Below are positions 7,590-15,823 of a stretch of DNA of 33,745 nt, one piece after another. The position numbers and the translations under genes are program-made. Within the stretch, counting starts at the first letter, position 1. The number at the start of each line of letters is the position of its first letter. This DNA is from JARICQ01 sp964428475 (lineage in GTDB: Bacteria > Bacillota > Clostridia > Tissierellales > Tissierellaceae), in the NCBI GenBank assembly GCA_964428475.1, contig CAYRYO010000015.1:1-33745 (forward strand), in the 5' to 3' direction. Below the pieces are notes generated by a model. The model saw only the letters and a program-made list of their open reading frames with translations, did no database searches and was not told the DNA's origin.

Positions 7590-8777
7590 TTACTGCGTCA
7601 AGTTTACCAATAAGTCATAGATTATTTTGGTCGTATTTACCAAGCTATCTACAGACACCCATTCATCCGCCGCATGATAATTTTCACCAGATGCACCAAA
7701 TATAAAAGTACTTGCATCTGTTCTAGTTCCTAAATAATTAAAATCACCTATGCTTGAAAAATAAGCTAGCTTCCCAGTTCTACCCATTATTTTTTTTATG
7801 CTATTTTGGAATATTTCAACATATGGATCATCTTCTTCTACTATATAGGGTTTGAAGCCATCTACACCGGTATGTGGTGAATCTCTAAATATCACTTGAT
7901 AGTCCGCCTTAAGTCCCGCACGATCAGCTGCAGCTTTTATTTCATCTCTTATTGTATCTTTATTCTCACCACGAACGGTATGCCTAAACACAGTGAATTG
8001 GAACTTTTCTGCACCACTAGCAGCTGCACCACCACCTTTAGCATCTATGATTGCAGTAGAGCCCTTACCTAATTTATCATCACAAATAAATTCTGTGTTT
8101 TCTAGTTCAGCCATTAACTTTGCACCTTCAAGTATTGCATTGATACCTAGTTCTGGTGTCGAAGCATGACTAGCACGCCCAATTATCTCTACAGTATAAT
8201 TGTAGCCTCCCCTTGCACCTAGACATAGGCATGGAAACTCTTCATCACAAAAACCTGCACTTGGTTCTGGAACTATTGCTATATCAATATTATCTGCTAT
8301 ATCATCTAATATTACAGCATCCGTTCCAAGTCCATATGGACCTTCTTCATCTGAAACAAGCGTATAGATTATCTCCCCCTTGAAATCCTTTACATTTCTA
8401 TGAAAAGCTTCAACTGCAAGCATTATAGCAGCAGAACCACCCTTCATATCAAGTGCACCTAAGCCGTATAATTTATCGCCTTCTATACTTGGCTTTAATG
8501 GGTCTTTTGTCCATCCTCTAGTTATACTTACAGTATCTAAATGTCCATTCAATAATATGGTTTTTCCAGGTTTTTCTCCCTTTATACTGCCTACTATATT
8601 AGTCCCCTTAAACTTTGTTATTCTATCCTCACTATAGCTATGATATTTAGCTGGTATATCCTTATGTTTAAACCACTTAAAGACATATTCCATTACATGC
8701 TCTTCTTCAAAATAGGGACTGTATATTTGTACCATTTCCGTCACTAAATCAATCAAATCCTCACGTATATTTTCCAA
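7590..8777 (-). CDS. M20 family zinc metallopeptidase/deacylase
   Basis: This 395-residue cytoplasmic hydrolase is of the ArgE/DapE/carboxypeptidase type. The two-metal site is complete: H79 and D81 in NGHLDTVS, bridging D110 in GALDMKGG, general base E144 with ligand E145 in SDEEG, E171 in VPEPSAG, and H368 in ENYHAADE. The dimerisation domain runs from about 190 to 300. Family members remove C-terminal amino acids or acyl groups from peptides and amino acids. The precise substrate cannot be told, and a YgeY/SsnA-type purine or dipeptide context is absent. The start is TTG at 8777, 6 bases after AGGAGGAG. It is a single gene with its own promoter. Being next to the liv operon it may feed the same amino acid economy, which is inference. 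Confidence 0.87.
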   Translation of the reverse strand: MENIREDLIDLVTEMVQIYSPYFEEEHVMEYVFKWFKHKDIPAKYHSYSEDRITKFKGTNIVGSIKGEKPGKTILLNGHLDTVSITRGWTKDPLKPSIEGDKLYGLGALDMKGGSAAIMLAVEAFHRNVKDFKGEIIYTLVSDEEGPYGLGTDAVILDDIADNIDIAIVPEPSAGFCDEEFPCLCLGARGGYNYTVEIIGRASHASTPELGINAILEGAKLMAELENTEFICDDKLGKGSTAIIDAKGGGAAASGAEKFQFTVFRHTVRGENKDTIRDEIKAAADRAGLKADYQVIFRDSPHTGVDGFKPYIVEEDDPYVEIFQNSIKKIMGRTGKLAYFSSIGDFNYLGTRTDASTFIFGASGENYHAADEWVSVDSLVNTTKIIYDLLVNLTQ

Positions 8778-8800
8778 TATAATCTCCTCCTATACAATTT

Positions 8801-8829
8801 ATTTTATCACAAAGATAAATTTATTTCAA
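8801..8829 (-). promoter_or_regulatory. Sigma-A promoter of the M20 peptidase gene
   Basis: On the minus strand TTGAAA (8824-8829), a 17-base spacer and TAAAAT (8801-8806) precede a short leader with AGGAGGAG. Confidence 0.65.
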
Positions 8830-8853
8830 AATTAAGATAACTTAGAATAAAAA

Positions 8854-8886
8854 AACAGAAAACCCTAGTAATAAAGGTCTTCTGTT
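8854..8886 (-). terminator. Intrinsic terminator of the DUF1846 gene
   Basis: On the minus strand AACAGAAGACC pairs with GGTTTTCTGTT (one G-U pair) and is followed by seven T. The stop codon of the DUF1846 gene lies in the loop. The -35 box of the next gene lies only 25 bases further on. Confidence 0.8.
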
Positions 8887-10367
8887 GGGTATTCAGGATC
8901 ACATGTTATATCTATTCCTAACTTTCTAAATGTCTGTTCATCATTTCCACTCAATATTGTAGTTGAATGAGATTGGCATCCTTCTAATAAAGAAAGTTTA
9001 TCCATAGCTACTTGTGCCATTGGATTTGTTGCAGCACATATACTTAGGGCAATTAATATCTCTTCAGAATTTAAAGCCACTTTCTTGCTTCCAAGTATAT
9101 TGCATTTTAAATTCAATATAGGCTCAAGTATGACAGGTGATATCAAGTAAATCTCATCGGACATATTAGCATAGTGTTTAACTGCATTCAAAATTGCAGC
9201 AGAAGTTGCATCCATTACTTCCGAGCTTCTACCCGTCACTATAGTTCCACCTTTTAACTCTATAGCTACTACAGGATATATTTCATTATTATCCCCTTTT
9301 TCTTTTAATCTAGAAGAGTACTCTCTAGCTGGAAAGACTACATTTCTATCCCCTTCTTTCAAACCAAGTTCTTCCATTATGAGCTTTGACCTTTGATATA
9401 TCTCCAAATCTAAATATCCTTTTTTATATTCACATCCAGTATAAAAATATCTTCTAATTATCTCTTGTTGGGAAGCCTCTCTCACAATTTCATCATCTGA
9501 TATTCCAAATCCAATTCTATTTACTCCCATATCCGTTGGAGATTTATATACAGATTCTTGTCCTGTTATCTTTTCTATTATCCTTTTAAGCACAGGAAAG
9601 GATTCAATGTCCCTATTGTAATTTACAGCTATCTCCTTATAGGCGTCAAAATGAAAACTATCTATCATAGTTGCATCTTTTAAATCTACCGTTGCAGCTT
9701 CATATGCTATATTTAACGGATGTTTAAGTGGTATATTCCATATAGGGAAGGTTTCGAATTTTGAATATCCTGCCTGCCTACCATTTTTATATTCATGATA
9801 AAGTTGACTAAGGCAGGTCGCAAGTTTCCCACTTCCAGGTCCTGGTCCTGTGACTACTACAATGGGCTTAGTGGTTTCTATATAGGAATTCTTGCCATAT
9901 CCCTCATCACTTACTATAGTGTCTACATCTATTGGATAACCTTTTGTAAAATTATGCTTATATACCTTTATGCCTCTTCTTTCAAGTTTGTTGACAAATA
10001 TATTTGTAGAAGACTTATCAGTATATCTGGTGATTACAACACTATTTACATCTAAATTGTATGTCCTAAGATCATCTATAAGCCTTAAAACATCAATATC
10101 ATATGTAATTCCAAAATCTCCTCTTATTTTATTTCTCTCAATATCTCCAGCATAAACGCATATAATCACTTCAACCTTTTCCCTTAATTTAGTTAAAAGA
10201 TCCACTTTTCCATTTTCCTTAAATCCAGGTAATACTCTCTTTGCATGAAGATCAAACAGTAATTTTCCCCCAAACTCTAGATATAGTTTGTCGTGTTTAT
10301 TTACCCTCTCAAGTATAAACTTTGACTGTTCCTCTAAATACTTATCATAATCAAACCCTATTTTCAT
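8865..10367 (-). CDS. DUF1846 family protein
   Basis: This 500-residue protein begins MKIGFDYDKYLEEQSKFILE, the canonical start of the DUF1846 family, and has that family's usual length. Other family segments are KLYLEFGGKLLFDLHAKRVL at about 27-46, a glycine-rich nucleotide-loop-like GPGPGSGK at about 174-181, HPLNIAYEAATVDLKDATMIDSFH, and VAIELKGGTIVTGRSSEVMD. I know of structures for the family but no established reaction. The loop hints at nucleotide or phosphate binding. No strong ribosome site is seen (GAGG about 13 bases upstream). A TTGACA box 17 bases from a TAAAAG box ends right at the start codon, so the transcript start is unclear. Single gene. Confidence 0.85.
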   Translation of the reverse strand: MKIGFDYDKYLEEQSKFILERVNKHDKLYLEFGGKLLFDLHAKRVLPGFKENGKVDLLTKLREKVEVIICVYAGDIERNKIRGDFGITYDIDVLRLIDDLRTYNLDVNSVVITRYTDKSSTNIFVNKLERRGIKVYKHNFTKGYPIDVDTIVSDEGYGKNSYIETTKPIVVVTGPGPGSGKLATCLSQLYHEYKNGRQAGYSKFETFPIWNIPLKHPLNIAYEAATVDLKDATMIDSFHFDAYKEIAVNYNRDIESFPVLKRIIEKITGQESVYKSPTDMGVNRIGFGISDDEIVREASQQEIIRRYFYTGCEYKKGYLDLEIYQRSKLIMEELGLKEGDRNVVFPAREYSSRLKEKGDNNEIYPVVAIELKGGTIVTGRSSEVMDATSAAILNAVKHYANMSDEIYLISPVILEPILNLKCNILGSKKVALNSEEILIALSICAATNPMAQVAMDKLSLLEGCQSHSTTILSGNDEQTFRKLGIDITCDPEYPTEDLYY

Positions 10368-10444
10368 CTTTTATAGCCTCACTTTTCATTTGTCAATAAT
10401 TTTTCATATAATACTATTTTAACATATATAATAAATAAAAAACA

Positions 10445-10472
10445 TAAAAACTGACCAAAAGGCCAGTTTTTA
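10445..10472 (-). terminator. Intrinsic terminator of the 5'-nucleotidase gene
   Basis: On the minus strand AAAACTGGCC-TTTT-GGTCAGTTTT forms a ten-pair stem with one G-U pair, followed by a T-rich tail. It lies six bases after the stop. Confidence 0.85.
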
Positions 10473-10477
10473 TCTTT

Positions 10478-12304
10478 TTATTTAATCAATATAATTTGAT
10501 CTGGGAATATTAGGTTTGGATTTTTCAAACCATTGTCTTCAGCAAGTTTTTCCCAAGTAGTGTTGAATGCCTTGGCAATTTTCCAAAGAACATCTCCTGA
10601 TTTTACTAGGTATTTCTCAACTGGTTTTTCTTCAGGCTTAACTTCTTCTTTGATTTCTTCCTCTACTTTTACTACTGGCTCTTCTACTACTTCTTCTGCT
10701 TCTACTACTTCTTCTACTACTTCTTCCTCTACTATTTCTGCTGATTCTTCTGCTGCTACTTCTAGTGCTACTATTCTTCCCTCTATAGCTGGTTCAATCT
10801 CTCCAGCTTCCTTTAGATACTCAACTAATACATCTGATAACAATGCACCTTCAGCTATTATCTTCTTGCCACCAAACATATCGTATCCATCTCCACCAAT
10901 AGCCATAAAGTCATTGGTTACTAATGCATATGTGCTTTCTTCATTTAAAGCTTCTCCAGCTATCATTACTTCTTCTATTCTCTCACCAGCTGCTTTTGCT
11001 GAATCAAATACGAATGTCATTCCTGCAACATGTGGAAATTTACCTGCTTCATCTGGATAACTATCTACACCATGTTCCAATGCCGCTAATATGTCTTTTC
11101 CCGTTACTTCTATAGTTGATAAGAAGTTGGTAAATGGGAATGAAGTCATTGCATCACCTAAAGTGATATCACCTTTTGTAATTGACGCTCTTATTCCACC
11201 ACCATTTGTAATTGCAACATCTGCTCCTGTAGCTTTTAACATAGCATCTGTGATTACATTGCCAAGAGTTGATTCTCCTGCTCTTACAACTTCTCTTTCT
11301 CCTGCTAAGTCAACTTTGGTTTTACCTATTACTTGTTTTTTTATTACATCATTTTTCTCTTTTATTTCAGCGATCTTTGCTGCAAGATCTGCATCTTCTA
11401 CTATATCTGTAGCTTCTTCTACTGTAAATAATGAAGCAGACTTATCTGATATCTTTCCATCTTCAAACTTAAGCTCTACCATTCCTATATTTTTAACATA
11501 AGAACCTGCTTGAGCTATCAATGTATCTTCAACCATCATTCCCTCTGCAAGTTCAGTATGACTATGTCCATCAATTATTACATCAATACCCTTCACACCC
11601 TTAGCAATATCTTCAGTAGTTATATCAGATTCTGCGTCTATACCTACATGAACAAGTGCTATTATTACATCTACCTTTTCTTTTTGTAATTGTTTTACCA
11701 TCTTTTCAGATGCCTTTATATAATCTGTAAATTCTAATCCCTTAGTATTATCTGGATGAGACTTATACTTGGTTTCTTCTGTAGCTATACCAAATACACC
11801 TACCTTTATTCCATCCATTTCCTTTACAAAATATCCCTTATCATTAGTTGTTCCATCTTCTTTTACAACATTAGCAGCTATTATTGGGAATTCTGCCATT
11901 TCTTTTAATTCTAAAAGTCTTTCATGACCATAGTTAAAGTCATGATTTCCTGGAACCATAGCGTCAAAGCCTATCATATTCATAAGTTCTATCATAGCTT
12001 GACCTTCACTAAGATTGATATCCACTGTTCCATGAACAGTATCCCCTGCATTTAAAAGCAATACATTTGAATTTGCTGCCCTTAGCTCATCTACCTTTGT
12101 CTTAAGCTTTGCGAATCCTATTGAAGGCTCTCTAGACTCTGTATCCTGATATTCAATCCTACCGTGAACATCATTGACATGTAAAATAGTTAAACTTACT
12201 GCCTCATCTGCAAATGCAATCTGTGGTGCTGTCCCAACAAATATACCTAATACCAATACCAGCGATAAAAACAAACTTACGATTTTCCTCTTGTTTTTAA
12301 ACAT
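10478..12304 (-). CDS. Secreted 5'-nucleotidase/cyclic phosphodiesterase with C-terminal LysM
   Basis: This 608-residue extracellular metallophosphatase has a signal peptide at about 1-33, cleaved near IAFADEA. The calcineurin-type domain carries LHVNDVHGR, NAGDTVHGT, GNHDFNYG, ALVHVG and GHSHTEL, which supply the two-metal ligands. The 5'-nucleotidase C-terminal domain at about 325-510 carries ITNGGGIRA and NDFMAIGGDGYDMF, the substrate-binding face. A Glu/Val-rich linker at about 515-565 leads to one LysM domain (YLVKSGDVLWKIAKAFNTTW, then the NPNLIFPDQ motif) that should hold it on peptidoglycan. It would release phosphate and nucleosides from external nucleotides. The ATG at 12310 directly touches the AAAGGAGG ribosome site; the ATG at 12304 has 6-base spacing and is preferred. 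Single gene with promoter and terminator. Confidence 0.92.
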   Translation of the reverse strand: MFKNKRKIVSLFLSLVLVLGIFVGTAPQIAFADEAVSLTILHVNDVHGRIEYQDTESREPSIGFAKLKTKVDELRAANSNVLLLNAGDTVHGTVDINLSEGQAMIELMNMIGFDAMVPGNHDFNYGHERLLELKEMAEFPIIAANVVKEDGTTNDKGYFVKEMDGIKVGVFGIATEETKYKSHPDNTKGLEFTDYIKASEKMVKQLQKEKVDVIIALVHVGIDAESDITTEDIAKGVKGIDVIIDGHSHTELAEGMMVEDTLIAQAGSYVKNIGMVELKFEDGKISDKSASLFTVEEATDIVEDADLAAKIAEIKEKNDVIKKQVIGKTKVDLAGEREVVRAGESTLGNVITDAMLKATGADVAITNGGGIRASITKGDITLGDAMTSFPFTNFLSTIEVTGKDILAALEHGVDSYPDEAGKFPHVAGMTFVFDSAKAAGERIEEVMIAGEALNEESTYALVTNDFMAIGGDGYDMFGGKKIIAEGALLSDVLVEYLKEAGEIEPAIEGRIVALEVAAEESAEIVEEEVVEEVVEAEEVVEEPVVKVEEEIKEEVKPEEKPVEKYLVKSGDVLWKIAKAFNTTWEKLAEDNGLKNPNLIFPDQIILIK

Positions 12305-12384
12305 AAACATCCTCCTTTAAATTTTCATTATTATGATTTAGTCATACCCAATTAAATCTAGATATAACTCAATTCCATACTATA

Positions 12385-12413
12385 AATATACTATAATCTA
12401 GTAGAATAGTCAA
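12385..12413 (-). promoter_or_regulatory. Sigma-A promoter of the 5'-nucleotidase gene
   Basis: TTGACT (12408-12413), a 17-base spacer and TATATT (12385-12390) on the minus strand give a leader of about 70 bases. The rest of 12320-12536, the divergent gap to the DUF1659 gene, shows no convincing plus-strand promoter. Confidence 0.65.
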
Positions 12414-12536
12414 AAATTTCTCTAAACTATATCTTAGATATTATTTCACTTCTACTATAGTAATATTTCTATACTTCTTCTATCTATTATATGAAGGGAA
12501 GGAAAGATACCCTATCGAATATTTGGAGGTGAGAAA

Positions 12537-12758
12537 ATGGCTATAAACCCTATCAAAGAAAAGATGGTTTTAAGACTTGAACTTGATGGTGGAATGATTG
12601 ATGAAAAGCAAAAGGTAATTTCAAAATCATTTTCAAAGATCAAACCCAATGTATTAGACGACAATCTATACGGAACTGCTACAAGTTTAGCAGGTCTGCA
12701 AGAAGACAGTCTTTTAAAAGTCAAGAGAATTGAAACTACTACTCTAGTTCAAGAATAA
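12537..12758 (+). CDS. DUF1659 family small protein
   Basis: This 73-residue protein has no signal peptide or membrane segment. The pattern MVLRLELDGGMIDEKQKVIS followed by the AxSLAGLQEDSLLKVKRIET-like C-terminal part matches the DUF1659 family as I remember it. The family is small, widespread in Bacilli and Clostridia and of unknown function. It is preceded by a strong GGAGGTG ribosome site. It is the first of three small genes (DUF1659, DUF2922, YvrJ) that recur together, and the second begins 33 bases downstream. Unusually for this part of the window, they lie on the plus strand. Confidence 0.8.
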   Translation: MAINPIKEKMVLRLELDGGMIDEKQKVISKSFSKIKPNVLDDNLYGTATSLAGLQEDSLLKVKRIETTTLVQE

Positions 12759-12791
12759 TAAGAGTAAATACAGTTGAAAGGCGGTGAAAAA

Positions 12792-13010
12792 ATGGATAAA
12801 ACTAAATTGGAGATGGAATTTCTTGATGAAGCAGACAAGAAATTTACCATAAGAGTAGATAAGCCCAGAATAGATCTAACTGATGAAGAAGTATCTACAG
12901 CAATGGCAAGCATATTAACACACAATATATTTCTATCAGGAACTCTAGATCTCATATCAGCTAGTGATGCTAGAATAGTAACTACGACAATAAATAAACT
13001 TGAGATTTAA
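12792..13010 (+). CDS. DUF2922 family small protein
   Basis: This 72-residue soluble protein shows the pattern LEMEFLDEADKKFTIRVDKP, then LTDEEVSTAMASILTHNIF and a C-terminal ISASDARIVTTTINKLEI, which fits the DUF2922 family (function unknown). A TTG at 12774 is in frame, but the AAAGGCGGTG ribosome site sits between it and the ATG at 12792, so the ATG is the start. It follows the DUF1659 gene in one transcript and is followed by a strong hairpin at 13014-13034. Confidence 0.8.
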   Translation: MDKTKLEMEFLDEADKKFTIRVDKPRIDLTDEEVSTAMASILTHNIFLSGTLDLISASDARIVTTTINKLEI

Positions 13011-13013
13011 TCT

Positions 13014-13034
13014 AAGGGAGCCTAGGCTCCCTTT
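13014..13034 (+). terminator. Terminator or attenuator between DUF2922 and YvrJ genes
   Basis: AAGGGAGCC and GGCTCCCTT are perfect inverted repeats with a two-base centre, followed by TTTT. It begins three bases after the DUF2922 stop. The YvrJ gene starts only 25 bases later with no obvious promoter, so some readthrough is likely. Confidence 0.75.
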
Positions 13035-13058
13035 TAAATTTGGAAAGGAGTTGATCTT

Positions 13059-13199
13059 ATGGATGAAATATATGCTAATATAGCCAATTTAGGATTCCCG
13101 ATAGTCATATCAATATATCTATTGGTCCGAATAGAAGGAAAGTTAAACAGGCTATCAGACAGTATAATAGAGTTATCCAAGACAATAGCTGGAATGTAG
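13059..13199 (+). CDS. YvrJ family small membrane-associated protein
   Basis: This 46-residue open frame starts MDEIYANIANLGFPIVISIY and ends IIELSKTIAGM. One hydrophobic helix at about residues 8-23 is followed by a charged amphipathic helix with R and E residues. Size, the GFPIVISIYLLVRIE core and the position after DUF1659/DUF2922 match the YvrJ family (function unknown). AAGGAG lies about 9 bases before the ATG. It is too short for routine gene calls but well supported. Confidence 0.78.
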   Translation: MDEIYANIANLGFPIVISIYLLVRIEGKLNRLSDSIIELSKTIAGM

Positions 13200-13209
13200 A
13201 ATTATATTG

Positions 13210-13243
13210 ATAGCTTGCTAGTCCATTAAGGATTAGCAAGCTA
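13210..13243 (+). terminator. Probable terminator after the small-gene trio
   Basis: ATAGCTTGCTA pairs with TAGCAAGCTAT, with an additional TCC/GGA inside the loop. The tail is only moderately T-rich, so efficiency is uncertain. Confidence 0.55.
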
Positions 13244-13287
13244 TTTGATTAAGAAGATCTTTACAACTAGCTATATATGTATTTTCT

Positions 13288-13316
13288 TTATCAATACTAT
13301 GTAAATATGTTATAAT
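13288..13316 (+). promoter_or_regulatory. Promoter of the DHHW-family gene
   Basis: TTATCA (13288-13293), a 17-base spacer and a perfect TATAAT (13311-13316) lie about 30 bases before the AGGAG ribosome site. Confidence 0.6.
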
Positions 13317-13351
13317 AAAATATATTATAGCTATAGACAGGAGAATTATTG

Positions 13352-14506
13352 GTGAAGAAATTGTTTAAACATCCCATTGCAATACTTTTTTTAGTATTAA
13401 TATTTGTAGTTCCAACGCTAACCATATTTAATCTTAGTGATGAAGTTTCTAATATAGAAAATAGAAAACTAGCTTCCATGCCTAAATACAGCCATAGTAC
13501 ACTGTTATCCGGACAATACTTTAATCTTTTAGAAAAGTATATATCCGATCATATCTATCTAAGAGATGAGTGGATAAAATCCTATACTCTTTTGAATATG
13601 AAGCTACTAGGGAAAAGGCGAATAAATGAAATAGTAGTTGGAGCGGAAGGCACTCTTCTTCCCTACTATACAGATGAGTTAAGCCATAGGCTTGAAAGTC
13701 AATTAGATAATATCCCCAAGATGGTCGATCAAATGAAGAGAATAGATAGGCTAACAAAGAGCTACGGCGGAAGCTTCCTATTTGTTGGTGTTCCTGGACA
13801 ATCATCATTTTTAAGAGATAAATATCCATTTTATATTGAAAATAAATCCGATTACTTGGATAAAAATGAAAACTTGTTTTTCAATGAATTGCAAAATCAA
13901 AATATAAACTATTTAAATATGAATGAAATATTTACAAATGATTACAGGGATGACTACTATCTAAATACAGACCATCACTGTTCATTTGAGGGCTTCTTTA
14001 GGACATATGAAGAGACAATCAAGTCTTTATCTATAGAGCCATTGGCAAGAAATGCATTTGATATCACAGAAATACAAAAGCCCATACTAGGCAGTAGAAA
14101 TAGACAGATTTATTTTTTAAAAGACACTGACGATAGATTTAAAATAGCATGCCCAAAAGAAAGTTTAAACTACACCAAGTACAACAAAGGCATAGAAGAC
14201 AATAGGCTTTACTATCTTGGAGAAGAAAGACCTAATTATACTATGTATATGGGTGGAGATAATGCTGAAACTATGATAGACACAGCTAGAGATGAGCTCC
14301 CTGATTTGCTAATATTTGGAGACTCATTTACAAATGCTATAGAGCCACTTGTCTTTCTTCATTTCAACAAAACCAGAATCCTCGATTTAAGACATTACAA
14401 TGAAATGAGTTTAGAAGAGTATATAAATCTCCATAGCCCCGATTTTGTAATAATGGTAAGAGATGATTTAAACTATGGAAATTTAGAGGGAAATGGGGAA
14501 TTTTAA
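13352..14506 (+). CDS. DHHW/AlgX-like membrane-anchored SGNH protein
   Basis: The 384-residue protein has an N-terminal membrane anchor (about 7-27) and an external domain. ENRKLASMP at about 36-44 and the YISDHIYLRDEWIK stretch are typical of DHHW and AlgX/AlgJ proteins involved in polymer O-acylation. TDHH at 206-209 corresponds to the DHHW motif, but the tryptophan is replaced by cysteine (DHHC). GDSF at 323-326 supplies the probable nucleophile S325. The catalytic order is thus permuted relative to classic GDSL enzymes, as in AlgX. AGGAG lies 8 bases before GTG 13352 and 5 before TTG 13349; I prefer GTG. It faces an SGNH protein and an MBOAT acyltransferase across a convergent gap, and the three may form one acylation system. 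The substrate polymer is unknown. Confidence 0.75.
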   Translation: MKKLFKHPIAILFLVLIFVVPTLTIFNLSDEVSNIENRKLASMPKYSHSTLLSGQYFNLLEKYISDHIYLRDEWIKSYTLLNMKLLGKRRINEIVVGAEGTLLPYYTDELSHRLESQLDNIPKMVDQMKRIDRLTKSYGGSFLFVGVPGQSSFLRDKYPFYIENKSDYLDKNENLFFNELQNQNINYLNMNEIFTNDYRDDYYLNTDHHCSFEGFFRTYEETIKSLSIEPLARNAFDITEIQKPILGSRNRQIYFLKDTDDRFKIACPKESLNYTKYNKGIEDNRLYYLGEERPNYTMYMGGDNAETMIDTARDELPDLLIFGDSFTNAIEPLVFLHFNKTRILDLRHYNEMSLEEYINLHSPDFVIMVRDDLNYGNLEGNGEF

Positions 14507-14633
14507 AATTCCCCCATTGAAAAATCTAGTAGACTTTAAATAATTAAATATTGATCTAATTATAAAAATAATGGTAAATCCGGCATAAATAATCACATTA
14601 ACAATTATTCACCTAGTATGGTAATATGTTCGT

Positions 14634-14662
14634 TTGAATTAGTCTTTTTACGATGTTATAAT
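14634..14662 (+). promoter_or_regulatory. Strong promoter in a convergent intergenic gap
   Basis: TTGAAT (14634-14639), a 17-base spacer and a perfect TATAAT (14657-14662) are followed by no reading frame and no ribosome-site/start pair, only by two hairpins. It therefore probably drives a small RNA. Confidence 0.6.
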
Positions 14663-14668
14663 ATGAAT

Positions 14669-14740
14669 TGAGAAAATGCTTAATAGCATTTATCTCTACA
14701 ACTTTTAACAGGAGCCTAGTTCTAGCACGACTAGGCTTTA
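14669..14740 (+). ncRNA. Candidate small structured RNA
   Basis: A transcript starting about 7 bases after the TATAAT at 14657 would carry a first hairpin: GAGA plus AAATGCT, loop TAAT, AGCATTT, bulged A, TCTC. A single-stranded linker, ACAACTTTTAACAGG, follows. It ends in a terminator-like hairpin with AGCCTAGT at 14713-14720 pairing with ACTAGGCT at 14730-14737, followed by TTTA. Total length is about 70 bases. It lies between two convergent genes, so it is not a leader. I recognise no known RNA family. The weak point is the short U-tail. Confidence 0.45.
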
Positions 14741-14748
14741 CATAGAAA

Positions 14749-14777
14749 AGGCCTGGTTTTTTTAAAACTAGGCCTTA
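14749..14777 (-). terminator. Terminator of the MBOAT/SGNH operon
   Basis: AAGGCCT and AGGCCTT flank an inner GTTTT/AAAAC pairing with one mismatch on the minus strand, with a TTTTCTAT tail. It begins three bases after the SGNH stop. On the plus strand it folds perfectly with a G-U pair but has no T-run, so it mainly serves the minus strand. Confidence 0.65.
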
Positions 14778-14779
14778 AA

Positions 14780-15823
14780 TTATTTAACAAGCTTATCATA
14801 CCAATCCAAAAAATCCTCCATAAATATCTCCACACCACTATTATTGAGATGTGCATCATCTCTAAAATTTTCATTTACGAATAATTCTTTTTCTAAATTA
14901 ATCACATTGTAATCTCTATAAACAACTCCTAGGTCACTAGAAAACTCTGCAATCTTATCATGCAAGGCTTGATAATTTTCTATAAGGTCAAGTGAAACGT
15001 TTGCAATGGGAGCAGTTACAAATACAATCTCTATACCTTCATCTCTACATAGAGCCACCAATCTCTCGACATATGATTTTTGAACCTTGTGGAAGTCCCA
15101 TTTTTTGCCATTAAGTCCTACAAATTGATTTGTCTGGTAAAATTCAGATTCAGCTATAATTATATCCGAATAAATAAATCCTCTTCCTTTATAATAACTA
15201 ACTCCTGCAGAAACATCCTTTTTTTCTATAGGCTCTATATATTCTTCTACCTTCTCCCTTAATTCTTTATTCCAATAATTAAATACATCCTGCTGATATC
15301 TAACAGGTTTAAACATATACTTTGCAAGCTCAGCGAGTGGAAAAACATCTCTTATAAATTCACTTTCAAACTCTTGTCTACCTATAGCAGATATCACCGT
15401 ATCTGCCTGCTTTAAATCAAATTCATCATCTAGCATATCCCAATAAATTTCAAAAACTATAGTCTTTGGTCTTTGATACCTTAACAATTCCTTTACCACA
15501 TGATAACTAGCATCTGGATGTTGAAGTGGAGAACCCAGATTAAAGCTATTAGTTCCTAGAGTTTCATCTACTATCACAGGATTAAAACTACAATAAGCAT
15601 GCGATGATCCAATAAATACCAGGTCTAAAGTATTAGATGGGATATCATAAAATTCATCCCAAGCCCTTATATAATCAGTGGTATTTTGATTTTGATTGCT
15701 TATATCCTCAAAATACTGGCCTATCTGGTAGAAAATCATTGACAGTAAAATTACAAATACAATTAATTTTAGCCATATAAATCTTTTTCTATTAAAATTG
15801 GAAGTATATAAATTGGTTTCCAT
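14780..15823 (-). CDS. Membrane-anchored SGNH-hydrolase-like acyl-transfer protein
   Basis: This 347-residue protein has one N-terminal membrane segment (about 17-37) and an outer SGNH-type domain. Block I is FIGSSHAYCSF (about 70-80) with S74 as probable nucleophile, where the usual GDS is GSS. SFNLGSP is a block II-like motif, and DDAHLNNSG near 322-330 gives the Asp-His pair (H325). Partner proteins of this type take acyl groups from an MBOAT protein and pass them to a wall or exopolymer, as DltD does for D-alanine, but this is not a clear DltD. TTG at 15826 is in frame; ATG at 15823 is 9 bases from GGGGG and is preferred. The gene overlaps the MBOAT gene by 32 bases, so they are coupled. 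Confidence 0.75.
   Translation of the reverse strand: METNLYTSNFNRKRFIWLKLIVFVILLSMIFYQIGQYFEDISNQNQNTTDYIRAWDEFYDIPSNTLDLVFIGSSHAYCSFNPVIVDETLGTNSFNLGSPLQHPDASYHVVKELLRYQRPKTIVFEIYWDMLDDEFDLKQADTVISAIGRQEFESEFIRDVFPLAELAKYMFKPVRYQQDVFNYWNKELREKVEEYIEPIEKKDVSAGVSYYKGRGFIYSDIIIAESEFYQTNQFVGLNGKKWDFHKVQKSYVERLVALCRDEGIEIVFVTAPIANVSLDLIENYQALHDKIAEFSSDLGVVYRDYNVINLEKELFVNENFRDDAHLNNSGVEIFMEDFLDWYDKLVK

Noticed and set aside
10367..10395. TTGACA-17-TAAAAG directly before the DUF1846 start
   Set aside because: The -10 box touches the start codon, so transcription would begin inside the gene; probably chance in AT-rich DNA, so not listed as a promoter.
12512..12724. Minus-strand frame opposite DUF1659
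   Set aside because: DUF1659 on the plus strand has the ribosome site and family pattern; the other frame is a shadow.
13521..13829. Minus-strand frame of 102 codons inside the DHHW-family gene
   Set aside because: No ribosome site, and composition mirrors the plus-strand gene, which has clear motifs and a promoter.
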